Shown piece after piece: positions 32,309 through 42,440 of a DNA stretch of 64,000 nucleotides. A model generated the notes under the pieces. The model saw only the letters and a list, made by a program, of their open reading frames with translations, searched no databases and was not told the origin of the DNA. How positions within the stretch are numbered: the first letter of the stretch is position 1; each line of letters opens with the position of its first letter. The DNA comes from Lepidostoma basale (taxonomy: Eukaryota > Arthropoda > Insecta > Trichoptera > Lepidostomatidae). The stretch lies in contig JAHDVF020000890.1 of NCBI GenBank assembly GCA_022606425.2, positions 462,501 through 526,500 of the forward strand. Direction: 5' to 3'. The translations under genes were made by a program, and so were the position numbers.

Positions 32309-33029
32309 TGGCTGAGGCTTGTGAAAGAAGACGTTGGAAGCAACCATAGTCCAACTCGAGATTTATACCTTTATTGTATATTTACAGTGACATCGAAGCA
32401 TAAGTCATGGACATATGCTTAGATTCTAATAAAGTAAGATCTGGTAATAATATCTAAAACAAAAAGAAAAATTAATACATTACATTTTTGTTACCCAATT
32501 TTGATAATTGTGCTTTGGAAGTAAGAGCAATTGTTTTAGTTACGGTATTAAACGTATTTATTAGCGAGAAAGTTAATAATAAATACTCTGGTGACCTTTA
32601 TCGCCTATAAAACTTAAGCAATAAGTATTCCCACAACACGTAATGTTCTAGTTTTCACCAAGAAAAGTTAGAGTCGGAAAACAATTAGTTGTAATACCAA
32701 CACCACAAACCTACATTCTTCTGTTATGCACGTACTTACTTGGTTCTGTGAATCGTACAAACTATTTACGAGAAAATTGTGATTTCCACTTTCCAAAATC
32801 GTATTTCGTTTTTGAGTTGATCACGACCGGTATTAAGAAAATGACCTCCGCGGGTAAAGTAAAACCAAAATGAAACTAGGTTATCCTATTTTCCGAAACC
32901 CGTAATAGTTAACATAAGAACTACACGCGGATATATTTTGATGAACTAAATAAAGGTTGTATTTCAGGCTACGAATTACTAGAAAATAAAAACACTGTGT
33001 TTTTCCACATATGTCAATTAAATTTTATA
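32309..33029. other. unannotated sequence
   Basis: Nothing recognised apart from an AACACTGTGTTTTTCCACAT family B word at about 32990. Confidence 0.4.
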
Positions 33030-33175
33030 TTATTTATCACGTTGCGTTGTGGATTCACTTTTGAAAAACAATGAATTAATATAAAAATATACTTTTTTTA
33101 CACTCTGCAAAGACATGTTTCGGATGGATCTTATCCTTCGTCGGAGTACAAAATTTAATGATAAGAATATGCCAA
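33030..33175. mobile_element. family E palindromic element copy 3, left part
   Basis: CGTTGCGTTGTGGATTCACT (33042-33061) is the family E end. It is followed by ACAATGAATTAATATAAAAA and a hammerhead-like core. Confidence 0.6.
33107..33150 (-). ncRNA. hammerhead ribozyme-like motif (family E)
   Basis: Minus strand: CCGACGA (position 4 changed), extra A, GGAT...ATCC as stem II, GAA, the palindrome ACATGT, and C17. Stem I cannot be drawn convincingly. Confidence 0.45.
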
Positions 33176-33300
33176 CTTTTAAAGCCCGCTTTTCGTGATG
33201 TAATCACAGCAAGGGCGCATTGAGGCGTGTTTTAAATATAAAAATCTGAAAATGAAAGCTACATCTGATCGGTTAGAAAATATCACAAATATACCAATTG
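33176..33300 (-). mobile_element. 3' untranslated scrap of the CR1/L2-like element also at 46770
   Basis: TTTAAAGCCCGCTTTTCGTG, GATGTAATCA, AGGGCGCATTGAGGCGTGTT and the CATCTGATCGGTTAGAAA block match 46766-46870 in the same order and orientation. Confidence 0.6.
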
Positions 33301-33440
33301 GATTTTAAACCTGATTTTTTTATGAATTTAAACACTGTTTTTCCACATTTGAGAGACAGTTTAAAAATGTAAAAAATAGTGTTTTCATAAATAAATCTTC
33401 ATTATGGAATTGCACAGTGTTAACGCCTTAAGTTTATCTT
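33301..33440. mobile_element. family B element with deleted centre
   Basis: TTTTTTTATGAATTTAAACA and CTGTTTTTCCACATTTGAG meet their complements directly (AAAATGTAAAAAATAGTGTT, ATGGAATTGCACAGTGTTAA). The hammerhead core is gone. Confidence 0.6.
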
Positions 33441-34104
33441 AAATTGAAATTAATAGAATGATACAAAATTATAACTAAATCCTTTAAATGAAAGAGGATG
33501 GAGTTCAGTCTAGAATGCATTTTCTCTTGTAAACGTGCTTCTCAGATATAAATCAATTATTATATTTCTTGCAATATTTCTTGCATTCGTTCTGATGTCA
33601 CAGACTTTTACATAATTCCTTCTCAACTACCAACGTATTACGACAGGCATAGGAAGCAATAATGATTATTTAACAAGCGATAATACACAATCTGAGTAAA
33701 TCCATTTAGCATCTATTAAGTATGATGGATGTTGAATTATCCTGCGTGTGACATGTAACGATATACAAGTAACATGGCAGGGCTGATGGCCCGTTTCCTT
33801 CCGGAGTCGAAACATCACAAGCACCCACTTCCTGTCTTTAATTGGCGGCAAAATAACACTAAATTAAACAACTAGACTGAGACACAAATCAAAGCAACGG
33901 AATTTTATACGGATCTCCGGGATCCTGGATTTATGGTTTCACAAGAGATGTCGCTTTATGGTATTTATGATAAATGATAAGGTGTTATATTAACTTCCAT
34001 AAACATAATATGATAATGACATTAATAACATTTTGAATATTTGATGAACTAAAGGCACCTATTTCATTTGTTTGTTGTTTTTTGAAAAACTTATATTTAA
34101 AACG
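33441..34104. other. unannotated sequence
   Basis: Nothing recognised. Confidence 0.4.
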
Positions 34105-34226
34105 GTTTTTTAGTTAATTGAAACCCAGATTTTTCGACTTTTGAAAACTCACTCACTAAATAGTGGAAAAGAGTATTTAATACATTAAAAAATCGTCACT
34201 ATGTAATTCCACTGTGGTAACGCCAG
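34105..34226. mobile_element. family B element with deleted centre
   Basis: GTTTTTTAGTTAATTGAAAC with TTTTCGACTTTTGAAAAC on the left, AAATAGTGGAAAAGAGTAT and ATGTAATTCCACTGTGGTAA on the right. The core is missing. Confidence 0.5.
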
Positions 34227-34964
34227 CGTTTATCAAAAATCAATATTCAATATGTTATATAGTGGAAAATGTAATTTTAATAATATTTTAAGACGGTGAC
34301 ATGATTCGCCGTTCTAAGGAGAGTAATTTTTTTATCGCAATAAATTATGTTAAATTTTATTTTATTATTATTGTATATTATTACAATGAAGCTTTTGATA
34401 AAATTGTGGATGTATATCACTATACAGATTATATACAACCACAGGTCTACGAAAACCATGTATGATTTGAACATTTACATATCAACTTTTATATAACCAG
34501 GTATAACAAAAAACAAGTAAGACATCAAGATGAAGTATATTGATGACAAATTTTCTTTTATTAATTACATCGCATCGTAGACTTACTAGATAATTAGTGG
34601 TTTTGAAACACCGTGTACATCGAGATTATCGAGATTGTAATTTTATACACTGCTACACACAATTTGTCTTGAATAAATAATATCATGAAATTGTTAATTT
34701 TGACTAACACCGTATGAATTAATTCAACGTAATATCTCCATAGCCGTGAAATGGAAAAGTAACTACATGGAATCCCGGAAGAGCTTTGTGATTCCGTATT
34801 AATTTCCTATATTTTAATTAGTAAAGAATATTAACTAATTATTAATTAATCGCAACTAATACACGTTTAACGTTTTGAATCATTTTATCACGTGAAACTA
34901 TACTTAATAGTTTTCGTGATAGAAATTGATACATGTAAGTATATATTTACGTTAATTACAAATA
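34227..34964. other. unannotated sequence with a family A core scrap
   Basis: TAATATTTTAAGACGGTGAC, ATGATTCGCCGTTCTAAGGA at 34283-34321 resembles the left core of family A. The rest is unrecognised. Confidence 0.4.
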
Positions 34965-35085
34965 CAGGGAAGAAAATGGATAAGAGTCGCGCAGGATAGA
35001 GGAAAATGGAAATTGTTTGAAGAGGCTTACATCCACCAATGGAAAAATAGCTAAGGATAAGAGAAGAAGACAAACACAGTTGTAC
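34965..35085 (+). mobile_element. non-LTR retrotransposon C-terminal scrap (WIRVAQDRGKW)
   Basis: The plus frame reads KWIRVAQDRGKWKLFEEAYI then HQWKNS, the last 25 residues of a KWQWA-type RTE ORF (usual form VAQDRxxWxxxxEAYVQQW), with a purine-rich GAGAAGAAGAC tail after the stop. Confidence 0.7.
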
Positions 35086-35389
35086 CCAAAAACAAAGTGA
35101 TATTATGATTATAATACACATGACTACGCTGACGTCCTGGTATAGATCGTACAGCTCCGTGTTGAATCTTTATCTGAACATCCTTAATGGGTTCGAGGAT
35201 TCTGCGAAAAATTAACCATTGAAGCAGTTGAATTTCGCTCTATCATGTTTAGTGTCCAGGTCTTCGAGGCATATGTTAAAACTGGTCTAAACAAAGTTTT
35301 TATGAAGTGGTCTTTGATTTTCCAGATAGCAGACGCAATTTAATTGTTTAATGAAGCAAGCGAATGCCGATCCACGTAAAGGGAATGAT
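35086..35389. other. unannotated sequence
   Basis: Nothing certain; RTE-like sequence may extend into the 3' half. Confidence 0.35.
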
Positions 35390-35775
35390 ATACATGATGG
35401 CTGTGTGACCAGCCATGGACCTACGGTTCGGAGTGTTGGCGTTAGGCGAGTTACGTTGCTTGACTACATCAGGAACATACACATCCGCGGCAGTTTTAGA
35501 GTGATGCCAATCTCGGATAAACTTGAGGAGAACTATCTAAGATGGTAGGCCACGTCATGCGGCGCCCAGCTAACCATGCTACAAGGAGGGTACTGCAAGC
35601 GGACCAGCGTTCCAGGGTACGTGGTAGGCCCAAGTTGACATGAATGGGACTCATTCAAAAGACTCTCAAAAGAGATCTGATCACACCAGATGCCACCTAA
35701 AACAGATAGTCGTGGAGACCCCATACAAGAATAGCCGACCCCAAGTAAATGGGACAAGCCTAGGAAGAAGAGAAG
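35390..35775 (+). mobile_element. non-LTR retrotransposon C-terminal fragment, degraded
   Basis: Plus frames read LDYIRNIHIRGSFRVMPISD and KLEENYLRWYG-type residues, then a broken GHVMRRP equivalent and GRPKLTW equivalent, ending in CAAGCCTAGGAAGAAGAGAA. Frameshifts and a stop lie near 35547. It represents yet another RTE-like family. Confidence 0.6.
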
Positions 35776-36404
35776 AATGATGCCTATTAAGATTTCTAGA
35801 TGATAAAGATTTAACACATTTGTAACACGTCGAGGAACTTAAACACATGTGTTTTAATTTATATATAGATCAAATGGAGATATCCATCACTACGAGCTAG
35901 CCAAATCGTAGATGTATTGATTATTATGTTGTTTTACTAATATTTATACATAATGACTTATTCCAATTGAACGCTGTAGTAAATAACAAAATAACAAAGT
36001 TTCTTTATACCATTAGTGGCCAACAACGATGAAAAAGAAAAACAATATTTTTATATCCAACCGTGAGCTAATTGAATTCTTCATCACTCCAGCGCCACAC
36101 TGAAATAATCTCTGTGAAATACGACACTTGATTGAAAGTCACAAAACAATTACCTAAAAATTTGCTTTGTCCTCAAATAACAGTTAATTAACGCCAGCGA
36201 AGTAGCAAAACGAAGCTAAATGGATTGAGGCAAAAAATACAACCTTTTCGTATTTTCGTTTATACCGAGCGAGCGAAGTTCTTCGAACTCAATACAAAAG
36301 GGGTAAATTTAGGAATAGAAGAAACATTCATTTATCTTTAAATGATATATAAGTTCTTACTTAAGCAATGATGCTGTACTTGTAGTAAATCAGATAAACT
36401 TATT
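35776..36404. other. unannotated AT-rich sequence
   Basis: Nothing recognised. Confidence 0.4.
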
Positions 36405-37195
36405 TAATAAGGTAACGACGAAAATAAGGTAAACTACTAATATGTCATTCCCTTAAAATACAATAAAACTTCTACAAACGTTTTTATTCGGATGAATATT
36501 AATGGTATTTGTAGTAGTAGTTCAAAAGGGTAGTAGGGGTTCAAAAGGATAGTAGGGCTACGAAGGGGTATGTTTTACTGGAAAATATGCCCCTACAAAA
36601 TATCGTAAGGCGCCATGTTGCATTTACAACAGCAACACTACTATCAAGTCCAACTCTCTAGCGTCCACGAGAGGTCTTTTTAAAGACCCCGCGAACCCCG
36701 GACAATGTGGCACATATTACTTAGTGCCATAGCAGATAGAGAGAGGACGAATGGCGAGCTTCCAGCGCCATAAAACTGGCGGAAGGTAACCCCGACAGAA
36801 AATCCTCCAGAGAAGGCAAGGGGGTACCACTCTGAATATTTTCCCCCAGGTCATCACTATAGGTGATAGTCAACGTTAGGGAGACCTGACAGGACACAAA
36901 AAGAAGAAGAAGTAATATTACATATGAATTATTTATGACAATATGAAGTTTTACATCATTTTTCAAGAAAAAATAATCCAGGAGGTTAACATAAAATAAT
37001 AAAAATAACAAGTCAAAACATTACATTCTCTTGAAATAGAATAAAACATTTAGAAAATAGACGTTTTTGGTCGGATGAATCAATGGTATTTGTAACAGTT
37101 CATATCAATTATTCATATGAATTATTTAATATGATTTTTTTATATTCATTTTTAAAGGAATACTAATCTGAGAGGTTAACATAAAAAATAAAAAA
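36405..37195. mobile_element. cluster of family A right-arm pieces around an unidentified segment
   Basis: Right-arm sequence occurs at 36438-36500 and again at 37020-37160, with AGGTTAACATAAAATAATAA-type words near both 36975 and 37175, so part has been duplicated. Between them, 36640-36910 is GC-richer and ends in ACACAAAAAGAAGAAGAAG, like the end of a non-LTR element; I could not identify its ORF. Confidence 0.45.
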
Positions 37196-37781
37196 ATAGA
37201 AAGGCTAACTAACTAACCATCACGCCGTCTCCCCGGAGGGGTAGGCAGAAAGAATGGAACGCCACAGTGTTCTGTCCTGACATACTTCTCTCGCTTCCTC
37301 TACATTCATACATCTTGTCATGCACGCACGTCGATTTCTCCGACTCCTCACGTGACCGACATTAAATATTAGATTGATTTGATCGTGCCACGTTTTCCTC
37401 GGCCTTCCTCTATTTCTAGCTCCGTTCACGCCGTTTACATACGCCTTCCCCTATTTCTAGCTCCGTTCACGCCGTTTACATACACCTTCTTCACCATTCT
37501 ATCTTCACTCATTCTTTCCATGTGTCCAAACCATCGTAATGACCCTTTCCTTATTTTGTTCATTACACTTTCATTCGCACCACATTCACTTCTTATACTT
37601 GCATTTGTCACTCTATCATATACAGATTTGCAACACATTCGTCTTAGAGATCTCATTTCTACTGCATTTATTCTACTTTCATCCTTCTTTTGCCAGTTCC
37701 ATGCTTCACTTCCATACATAAGGGTCGGCACAAGAACACCATTGTGCACTGCCATCTTGGCTTTTTTGGATAGAAAGGCTA
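37196..37781 (-). mobile_element. RTE-1 copy with 12-bp target-site duplication
   Basis: ATAGAAAGGCTA occurs at 37196-37207 and again at 37770-37781. Between them, on the minus strand, is the RTE-1 C-terminus from KKAKMAVHNG through LMYGSEAWNW and SLRWFGHMERM to SAYPSGETA, stop and TAAC tail. A 41-bp stretch (CTATTTCTAGCTCCGTTCAC...) is duplicated in tandem at 37402-37482, shifting the frame. The insertion is inside an older family A element. Confidence 0.85.
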
Positions 37782-37870
37782 AATATGTCATATCCATTAA
37801 ATATCATAAAACTTCCAGAAGACAGACGTTTCCATTCGTATTAATATCAATGGTGTATGTAGTAGGATCT
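37782..37870 (+). mobile_element. family A right-arm piece
   Basis: AATATGTCATATCCATTAAA, CATAAAACTTCCAGAAGACA, then TTCCATTCGTATTAATATCA. It is the continuation of the A copy split by the RTE-1 insertion. Confidence 0.6.
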
Positions 37871-38459
37871 CTACAAATCCATATGCATAAAATTAGTAGT
37901 ATTAGCGTAATACCTCCAGGGATTATTCGGGAATACTTCATAATAACTAATGAAATCTATACCCGGCGGGCCGGACTCGTGATTCACTGATGATTCATTA
38001 ACCTATGAATTGAATGCAGTACGCCGAGTGGTTAAATACGGCCATACATCACAGCCAGCGCAGCTGCATGCGATGTCAGTGGGTAATAGCTGAATGATGA
38101 TGCTATATTTAAATGATTGATGGCGAAAAATTAATCAACGGTAGGAAATTGGGAAATACGAGTATATCGGCAGTGATTTGAAAATAATACAAAAGATCTG
38201 ATTTTCTAGAAAATCATCAATATTGAATACGTAATTATCATCATTATTTTATGGAAAATTGTTACCATATTATAGACCGTGCCCAAGAAAATAATAAAAA
38301 CAATAAACATCAAAGAAAAATATGTAAAGAACCATGTGAACAGAAACATGAGAACTACTTCTTTGTTGCCCTTATCATTAGACAAATTCGTTATAGCCGA
38401 ACTTAAATAGGTCTATCTAGATTGTCGCTTCATTAAGAAGACGAACTGTCATAAATGGT
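37871..38459. other. unannotated sequence
   Basis: Nothing recognised. Confidence 0.4.
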
Positions 38460-38660
38460 GAATGTTAATATGGAGTTTTAAATAATAGATCAAGAAACAA
38501 CAAGTACTTAATATTAAAATTAATGTTTGGTATATTTGAGGAGATTGACATGTTTCGCCTTTGCTAGAGAACCATTAGATGGCATTCGTTATATCCTAGA
38601 AAGGTAAAAAATGACACTTCCTTAACAATAATAAAACTTATACAGAATTTAAGTTTTACA
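38460..38660. mobile_element. family A element, degraded
   Basis: ATATGGAGTTTTAAATAAT and AAGAAACAACAAGTACT give the end. GACATGTTTCGCCTTTGCTA and AAGGTAAAAAATGACACTTC are the remains of the two core halves. Confidence 0.5.
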
Positions 38661-38814
38661 CATTTTTTTTAAATCGTTAGTTGCTGTACTCTGGTATAGG
38701 TATAGAAAATAGCTAAGAATAAGATAATAAGAATAATAATAATAGGATGGGTGGATTAACCCATCAAAATATCCCATCAGTTAGCTTGCTAGAGTATAAA
38801 CAATATTTCATAAT
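38661..38814. other. spacer
   Basis: Nothing certain. Confidence 0.35.
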
Positions 38815-39065
38815 AAATTAACTATCACGCCACCTCTTCGAAGGGGTAGGTAGAAAGAATTGACCGCCACACTGTTCTTTCCTGACATACCTATCTTGCT
38901 TCCTCAACAATCATACATCGTGTTATGTACGCACGTCGATTTCTTCGAGTGACCGATATTCCCATGAGTAGTTTAGTTCATTCATTTATTATGTTGATCA
39001 TATACATATTTATCACAAACTCTGTGTGATCTCGTTTTTACTACTTATACTTTCATTCGCAATAT
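38815..39065 (-). mobile_element. RTE-1 3' fragment
   Basis: TTAACTATCACGCCACCTCT, GAAGGGGTAGGTAGAAAGAA and the TTCCTGACATACC ... TCATACATCGTGTTATG blocks match RTE-1 in reverse. A large internal part is deleted before ACTTATACTTTCATTCGCAA. The terminal hairpin is broken. Confidence 0.7.
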
Positions 39066-39453
39066 TAAACAATCTGTAGTAAAATATTATTGCAATCATA
39101 ACATATTCAAATTTGTAGCATTAAATTTTAGCTATAATAATTTAATTATACCATAATATTAGTATACGGGGCATTCATTACCAATCAAAATTTAAATCAA
39201 ATGATTGCAAAGTGCATTGGAACAGTGGGACAGGAATCCAAAATTAATTGTATTTGAAAATTCGTGCACAGGAAAATATTATAGACGCAAAATCGATATA
39301 ACGTAATCCCTCAACGTGGACACGGGACTTCGATTCGCATTTGAATCCTGCACTAAAACCGAGCATATTTTTAAGCCATCAGGATTAAGCCATTTTATAA
39401 ACTGATCCTATTTGACAGTTGTTTTATATTTAAAATTCTAAAAAAAAATGGAA
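39066..39453. other. unannotated sequence
   Basis: Nothing recognised. Confidence 0.4.
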
Positions 39454-40006
39454 TTAGTAAATATGTATCAACCATATTCTGTTTCCAATTTGCATCTTCG
39501 TCTCTATTGAGATACAATTGATTCTTGAATTGATAGCCCGCAATGGGTGAAATCCAGTTGTTCGTCTACAAGTATTTGTATACATTCAAAATGTTGTAAA
39601 AAAACAAAACTGGTCAAAATTATAGCATATAGATTGGAGTGACATCTCCAGGCGGTTTCTAGCAATGTAGTAAATGGCGGTAGCCTTTCACAATGCGTCA
39701 AAAAGATCTTCTGCTTAATGCTTAAAATACAATCTTCATAGAAGGCGTTAGTGTGTAGATTGAATATACTAACATGTAAAGGGTAGTGTTGGAGATTAAC
39801 ATATATACAACTTCCAAAAATTTGTCAGACATGGTGGTCAAAAGAAAAAAATAAGTTGGAATGGGGAATGTTGAATTACATAAAGCGTACGCTTAACCTA
39901 ACCAATGACAGGTCATAAGTCCTGTAAACACCTTGATCAACCATATTCTGTTTCCAATTTGCATCTTCGTCTCTATTGAGATACAATTGATCCTTAGTAA
40001 ATATGT
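39454..40006. mobile_element. 527-bp element with 56-bp terminal direct repeats and 13-bp target-site duplication
   Basis: The flanking duplication TTAGTAAATATGT is at 39454-39466 and 39994-40006 (identical). The element 39467-39993 begins and ends with the same 56 bases (39467-39522 and 39936-39991; starts ATCAACCATATTCTGTTTCC). Two extra bases (CC) follow the right repeat. The interior has no open frame of note. Parts recur at 10432-10558 on the other strand. Direct repeats with a long target duplication fit an LTR-like mini-element or a Penelope-like copy with pseudo-LTRs; no LTR-typical TG...CA ends are visible. Confidence 0.8.
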
Positions 40007-40794
40007 GTAAAAAAAAACTTTTAAATAGTGGCTAAGATGTTATACACGTAAAATATTACTAGAAAAACTAGTTATACATAAATTATTATATTAATAAATA
40101 GGATAATTTTTTTGGACCAACGAAATGCATTAGTATGATAACATTCTATATTATAAAAGTAGTCAAAACACATTTTTGACTGTATAAATGCGATATGTTT
40201 AACCAGAACAGTAGTTTTCATCTCAACTATTTTATCTTCCACGGAGACTTAATTGTGGTAATTTTTGAACCGTCATTTTCATGACAGATTCACTTGGGCG
40301 TTGTCTGTTTGGTAAACTCACAGAATACAGTCGAAATGTTGGAAAATGTTTAATACGACCAAGTGTTCAATCTTTTGATTCGTATATACTTAGGCAAACT
40401 AATAGAATGACAAACATTCCTACTAGAAAGATCAATATCTTATAATATATTATTCCTGGTTAACATTCTTTCCCGAAAAAATCAATTACATATGACCATT
40501 TCTGCTTGTTATTCGGTAAACATCCGCCGAGTAAGTGGATAGCTCGGATCAAATGCTACGTTCTTTTTTCCAATTTGAGTTACGTAAATCCATTTTACTC
40601 GGACCAAACATATTACATCAATATGTAATACCCTCTTTATTTGTATAGAGTAATGAAGTTAAATTCCATAGTCGATCTCAAAATAATGGCATGGAAAAAC
40701 TGTTAGTAAAAAGCGAATCAATTGTGTAAGCTCTGCATTAAAGAATGACATAATAAAGGTAAACAATTAAAATAAGAACTATTTTATAATATAC
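40007..40794. other. unannotated AT-rich sequence
   Basis: Nothing recognised. Confidence 0.4.
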
Positions 40795-40890
40795 ATTTAG
40801 AGTTATTTCACGTGCTTTTTTTTATTTTTGATAGGTTTCCGCAGCTCGCTGGCGTCTTCTGAAAGAACCGGTCGAAACTAAATAAAACAC
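40795..40890. mobile_element. family D element, degraded
   Basis: TTTATTTTTGATAGG, GGTTTCCGCAGCTCGCTGGC and, inverted, GAACCGGTCGAAACTAAATA. Core remnants only. Confidence 0.5.
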
Positions 40891-40954
40891 GTAGAATATA
40901 ATAAAATATATACTAAAAAGTTTTTTTTAATTGTATTCAATGAGATAATTATAA

Positions 40955-41097
40955 TTTCTTCTATATTCGCAATCACTTTGTGTTGTGGATTCACATTTGA
41001 ATATCTTTTTAAAAACATTGTATTTTCACAAGTCTTTTTTCGACGTTTTACAAACATGTTTCGGGACATAGAAACCCTTTCTCATTGTAGAAATATA
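40955..41097. mobile_element. family E palindromic element copy 4, left part, split by mariner
   Basis: TTCTTCTATATTCGCAATCA and TGTGTTGTGGATTCACATTT open it, then TTGTATTTTCACAAG and a hammerhead-like core. The mariner at 41098 interrupts it at a TA; it resumes at 42359. Confidence 0.7.
41049..41089 (-). ncRNA. hammerhead ribozyme-like motif (family E)
   Basis: Minus strand: stem I TACA (from 41086-41089) pairs with TGTA (from 41049-41052), 4 bp. The core reads ATGAGAA (positions 3 and 8 changed), then an extra A, GGG with CCC as stem II, GAA (41060-41062), the palindrome ACATGT (41054-41059) and U17, giving a GUU triplet. Confidence 0.45.
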
Positions 41098-42356
41098 CGA
41101 GGTCTGTTCAAAAATTATCGCGAATTTTATATTTTTTCAAAAAGTATTTATTTATTCATGAATATCTATTTTGTCCCCTTCAAAGTAATTCCCCTCGGAT
41201 ATAATACATTTATGCCAACGTTTTTTCCAATCCTCGAAGCACTTAAAAAAATCATTTTTGTGATCTTGTTCAGCTCCTCCTTCGATGCCGTCTTTATCTC
41301 CTCAATCGTGGCGTAGCGTCGTCCTTTCATGGGCCTCTTCAGTTTTGGAAACAGGAAAAAGTCACAGGGGCCAGGTCTGGGGAATACGGTGGCTGCGGCA
41401 CCATTACTGTGTTGTTTTTGGCCAAATATTCGCGCACAAGCAACGATGTGTGAGCAGGGGCGTTATCATGGTGCAAAAGCCAGTTTTTGTTCTTCCACAA
41501 ATCCGGGTGTTTCTGGCGGATTGCTTCGCGCAAATTGCGCATAACTTGCAGGTAATATTCCTTATTGACCGTACTGCCCTGTGGCAAGAACTCATGATGC
41601 ACCACGCCCCTGCAATCGAAGAAAACTGTGAGCAAAACCTTCACGTTCGACCGAACTTGGCGCGCTTTTTTTGGTCTTGGCTCATGCGGCAGCTTCCATT
41701 GGGATGATTGAGCTTTGGTTTCCACGTCATAACCATAAACCCATGATTCGTCACCAGTATGACCCTCTGGAGCACATTTGGGTCGTCACGGACCGAGTCC
41801 AACATCTCCTGAGCAATGTTAACGCGATGCTGTTTTTGGTCGAAATTGAGCAATTTTGGCACAAATTTCGCGGCGACCCGACTCATGCCCAAATCATTGG
41901 TTAAAATCGAATGGCACGAGCCAATCGATATGTTTAGGTCCTCAGCAACTTCTCTAACGGTGATTCGACGATTGGCTAATACTATTTTCTTCACTTTATC
42001 AATGTTTTCGTCTGTTGTTGACTCTGATCTCTGAGAACATTTTGTACCACCAATAAACGTTGCTTTGGTCCAAGGTAGCTTCACCATATGCCACAGTCAA
42101 CATTCGAAATGCGTCCGCGCACTTTATTTTGTTTTTCACACAAAATTTGATACAGATTCTTTGATCCATTTTTTGGAATAGGCAAAAATCGAAGACGAAA
42201 ACAGCTGTCAAAAATTAACTAAACATTCAAAATGGCCGACCTTGTCAGCATAAGTAAGGGACATGAGTACCAACATAACGCTACAAAAAAATCAAAAATC
42301 AAATATACGTAGCCAGCGGAAATTCAAAATTCGCGATACTTTTTGAACAGACCTCG
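41098..42356 (-). mobile_element. mariner DNA transposon, full length, decayed
   Basis: 1259 bp, the normal length for mariner. Terminal inverted repeats of about 31 bp start CGAGGTCTGTTCAAAAA and differ at one position. TA dinucleotides flank both ends (41096-41097 and 42357-42358), the standard mariner target duplication. It carries a single transposase relic on the minus strand and lies inside a family E element. The relation to an irritans- or cecropia-like lineage is inferred from protein recall. Confidence 0.93.
41152..42169 (-). pseudogene. mariner transposase, broken by frameshifts
   Basis: A DD34D transposase would bind the element ends and cut and rejoin DNA at TA sites. The start codon is at 42167-42169 (MDQRICIKFCVKNKIKCADA); the expected stop is at 41152-41154. 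The N-terminal helix-turn-helix regions are visible (EATLDQSNVYWWYKMFSE; ITVREVAEDLNISIGSCHS). Breaks: a deletion in the linker near 42020-42040 that joins MFSE to STTDENID out of frame; a 1-bp loss near 41750, just before the first catalytic Asp (TGDES appears in another frame); a 1-bp loss in the C run at 41367-41370 that shifts the third catalytic Asp out of frame; another shift near 41250. The second Asp is present in LLHHDNAPAH. It cannot make active protein. Confidence 0.9.
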
Positions 42357-42440
42357 TATTAGTACCAATAAGTATTTTAACGATTTTGTTTCTAAAAAAA
42401 TTCAAATTTCTACACTGTTTACTTATTCAGATAGTTGTAA
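42357..42440. mobile_element. family E element, part beyond the mariner
   Basis: TTAGTACCAATAAGTATTTT continues the interrupted copy. The exact right end is not clear. Confidence 0.4.

Noticed and set aside
32034..32354. Two overlapping Tyr/Cys-rich frames on opposite strands
   Set aside because: Produced by the minisatellite at 32108-32308.
37379..37990. 203-codon plus-strand frame
   Set aside because: Antisense of the RTE-1 C-terminus, running on into family A sequence.
39467..39993. Classical solo LTR or TRIM
   Set aside because: Direct repeats are only 56 bp, ends are not TG...CA, and no primer-binding site or polypurine tract is visible; left as unclassified.
41339..42211. Mariner transposase as an intact gene
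   Set aside because: Frames are broken by a linker deletion and at least three single-base shifts, including next to two catalytic Asp codons.
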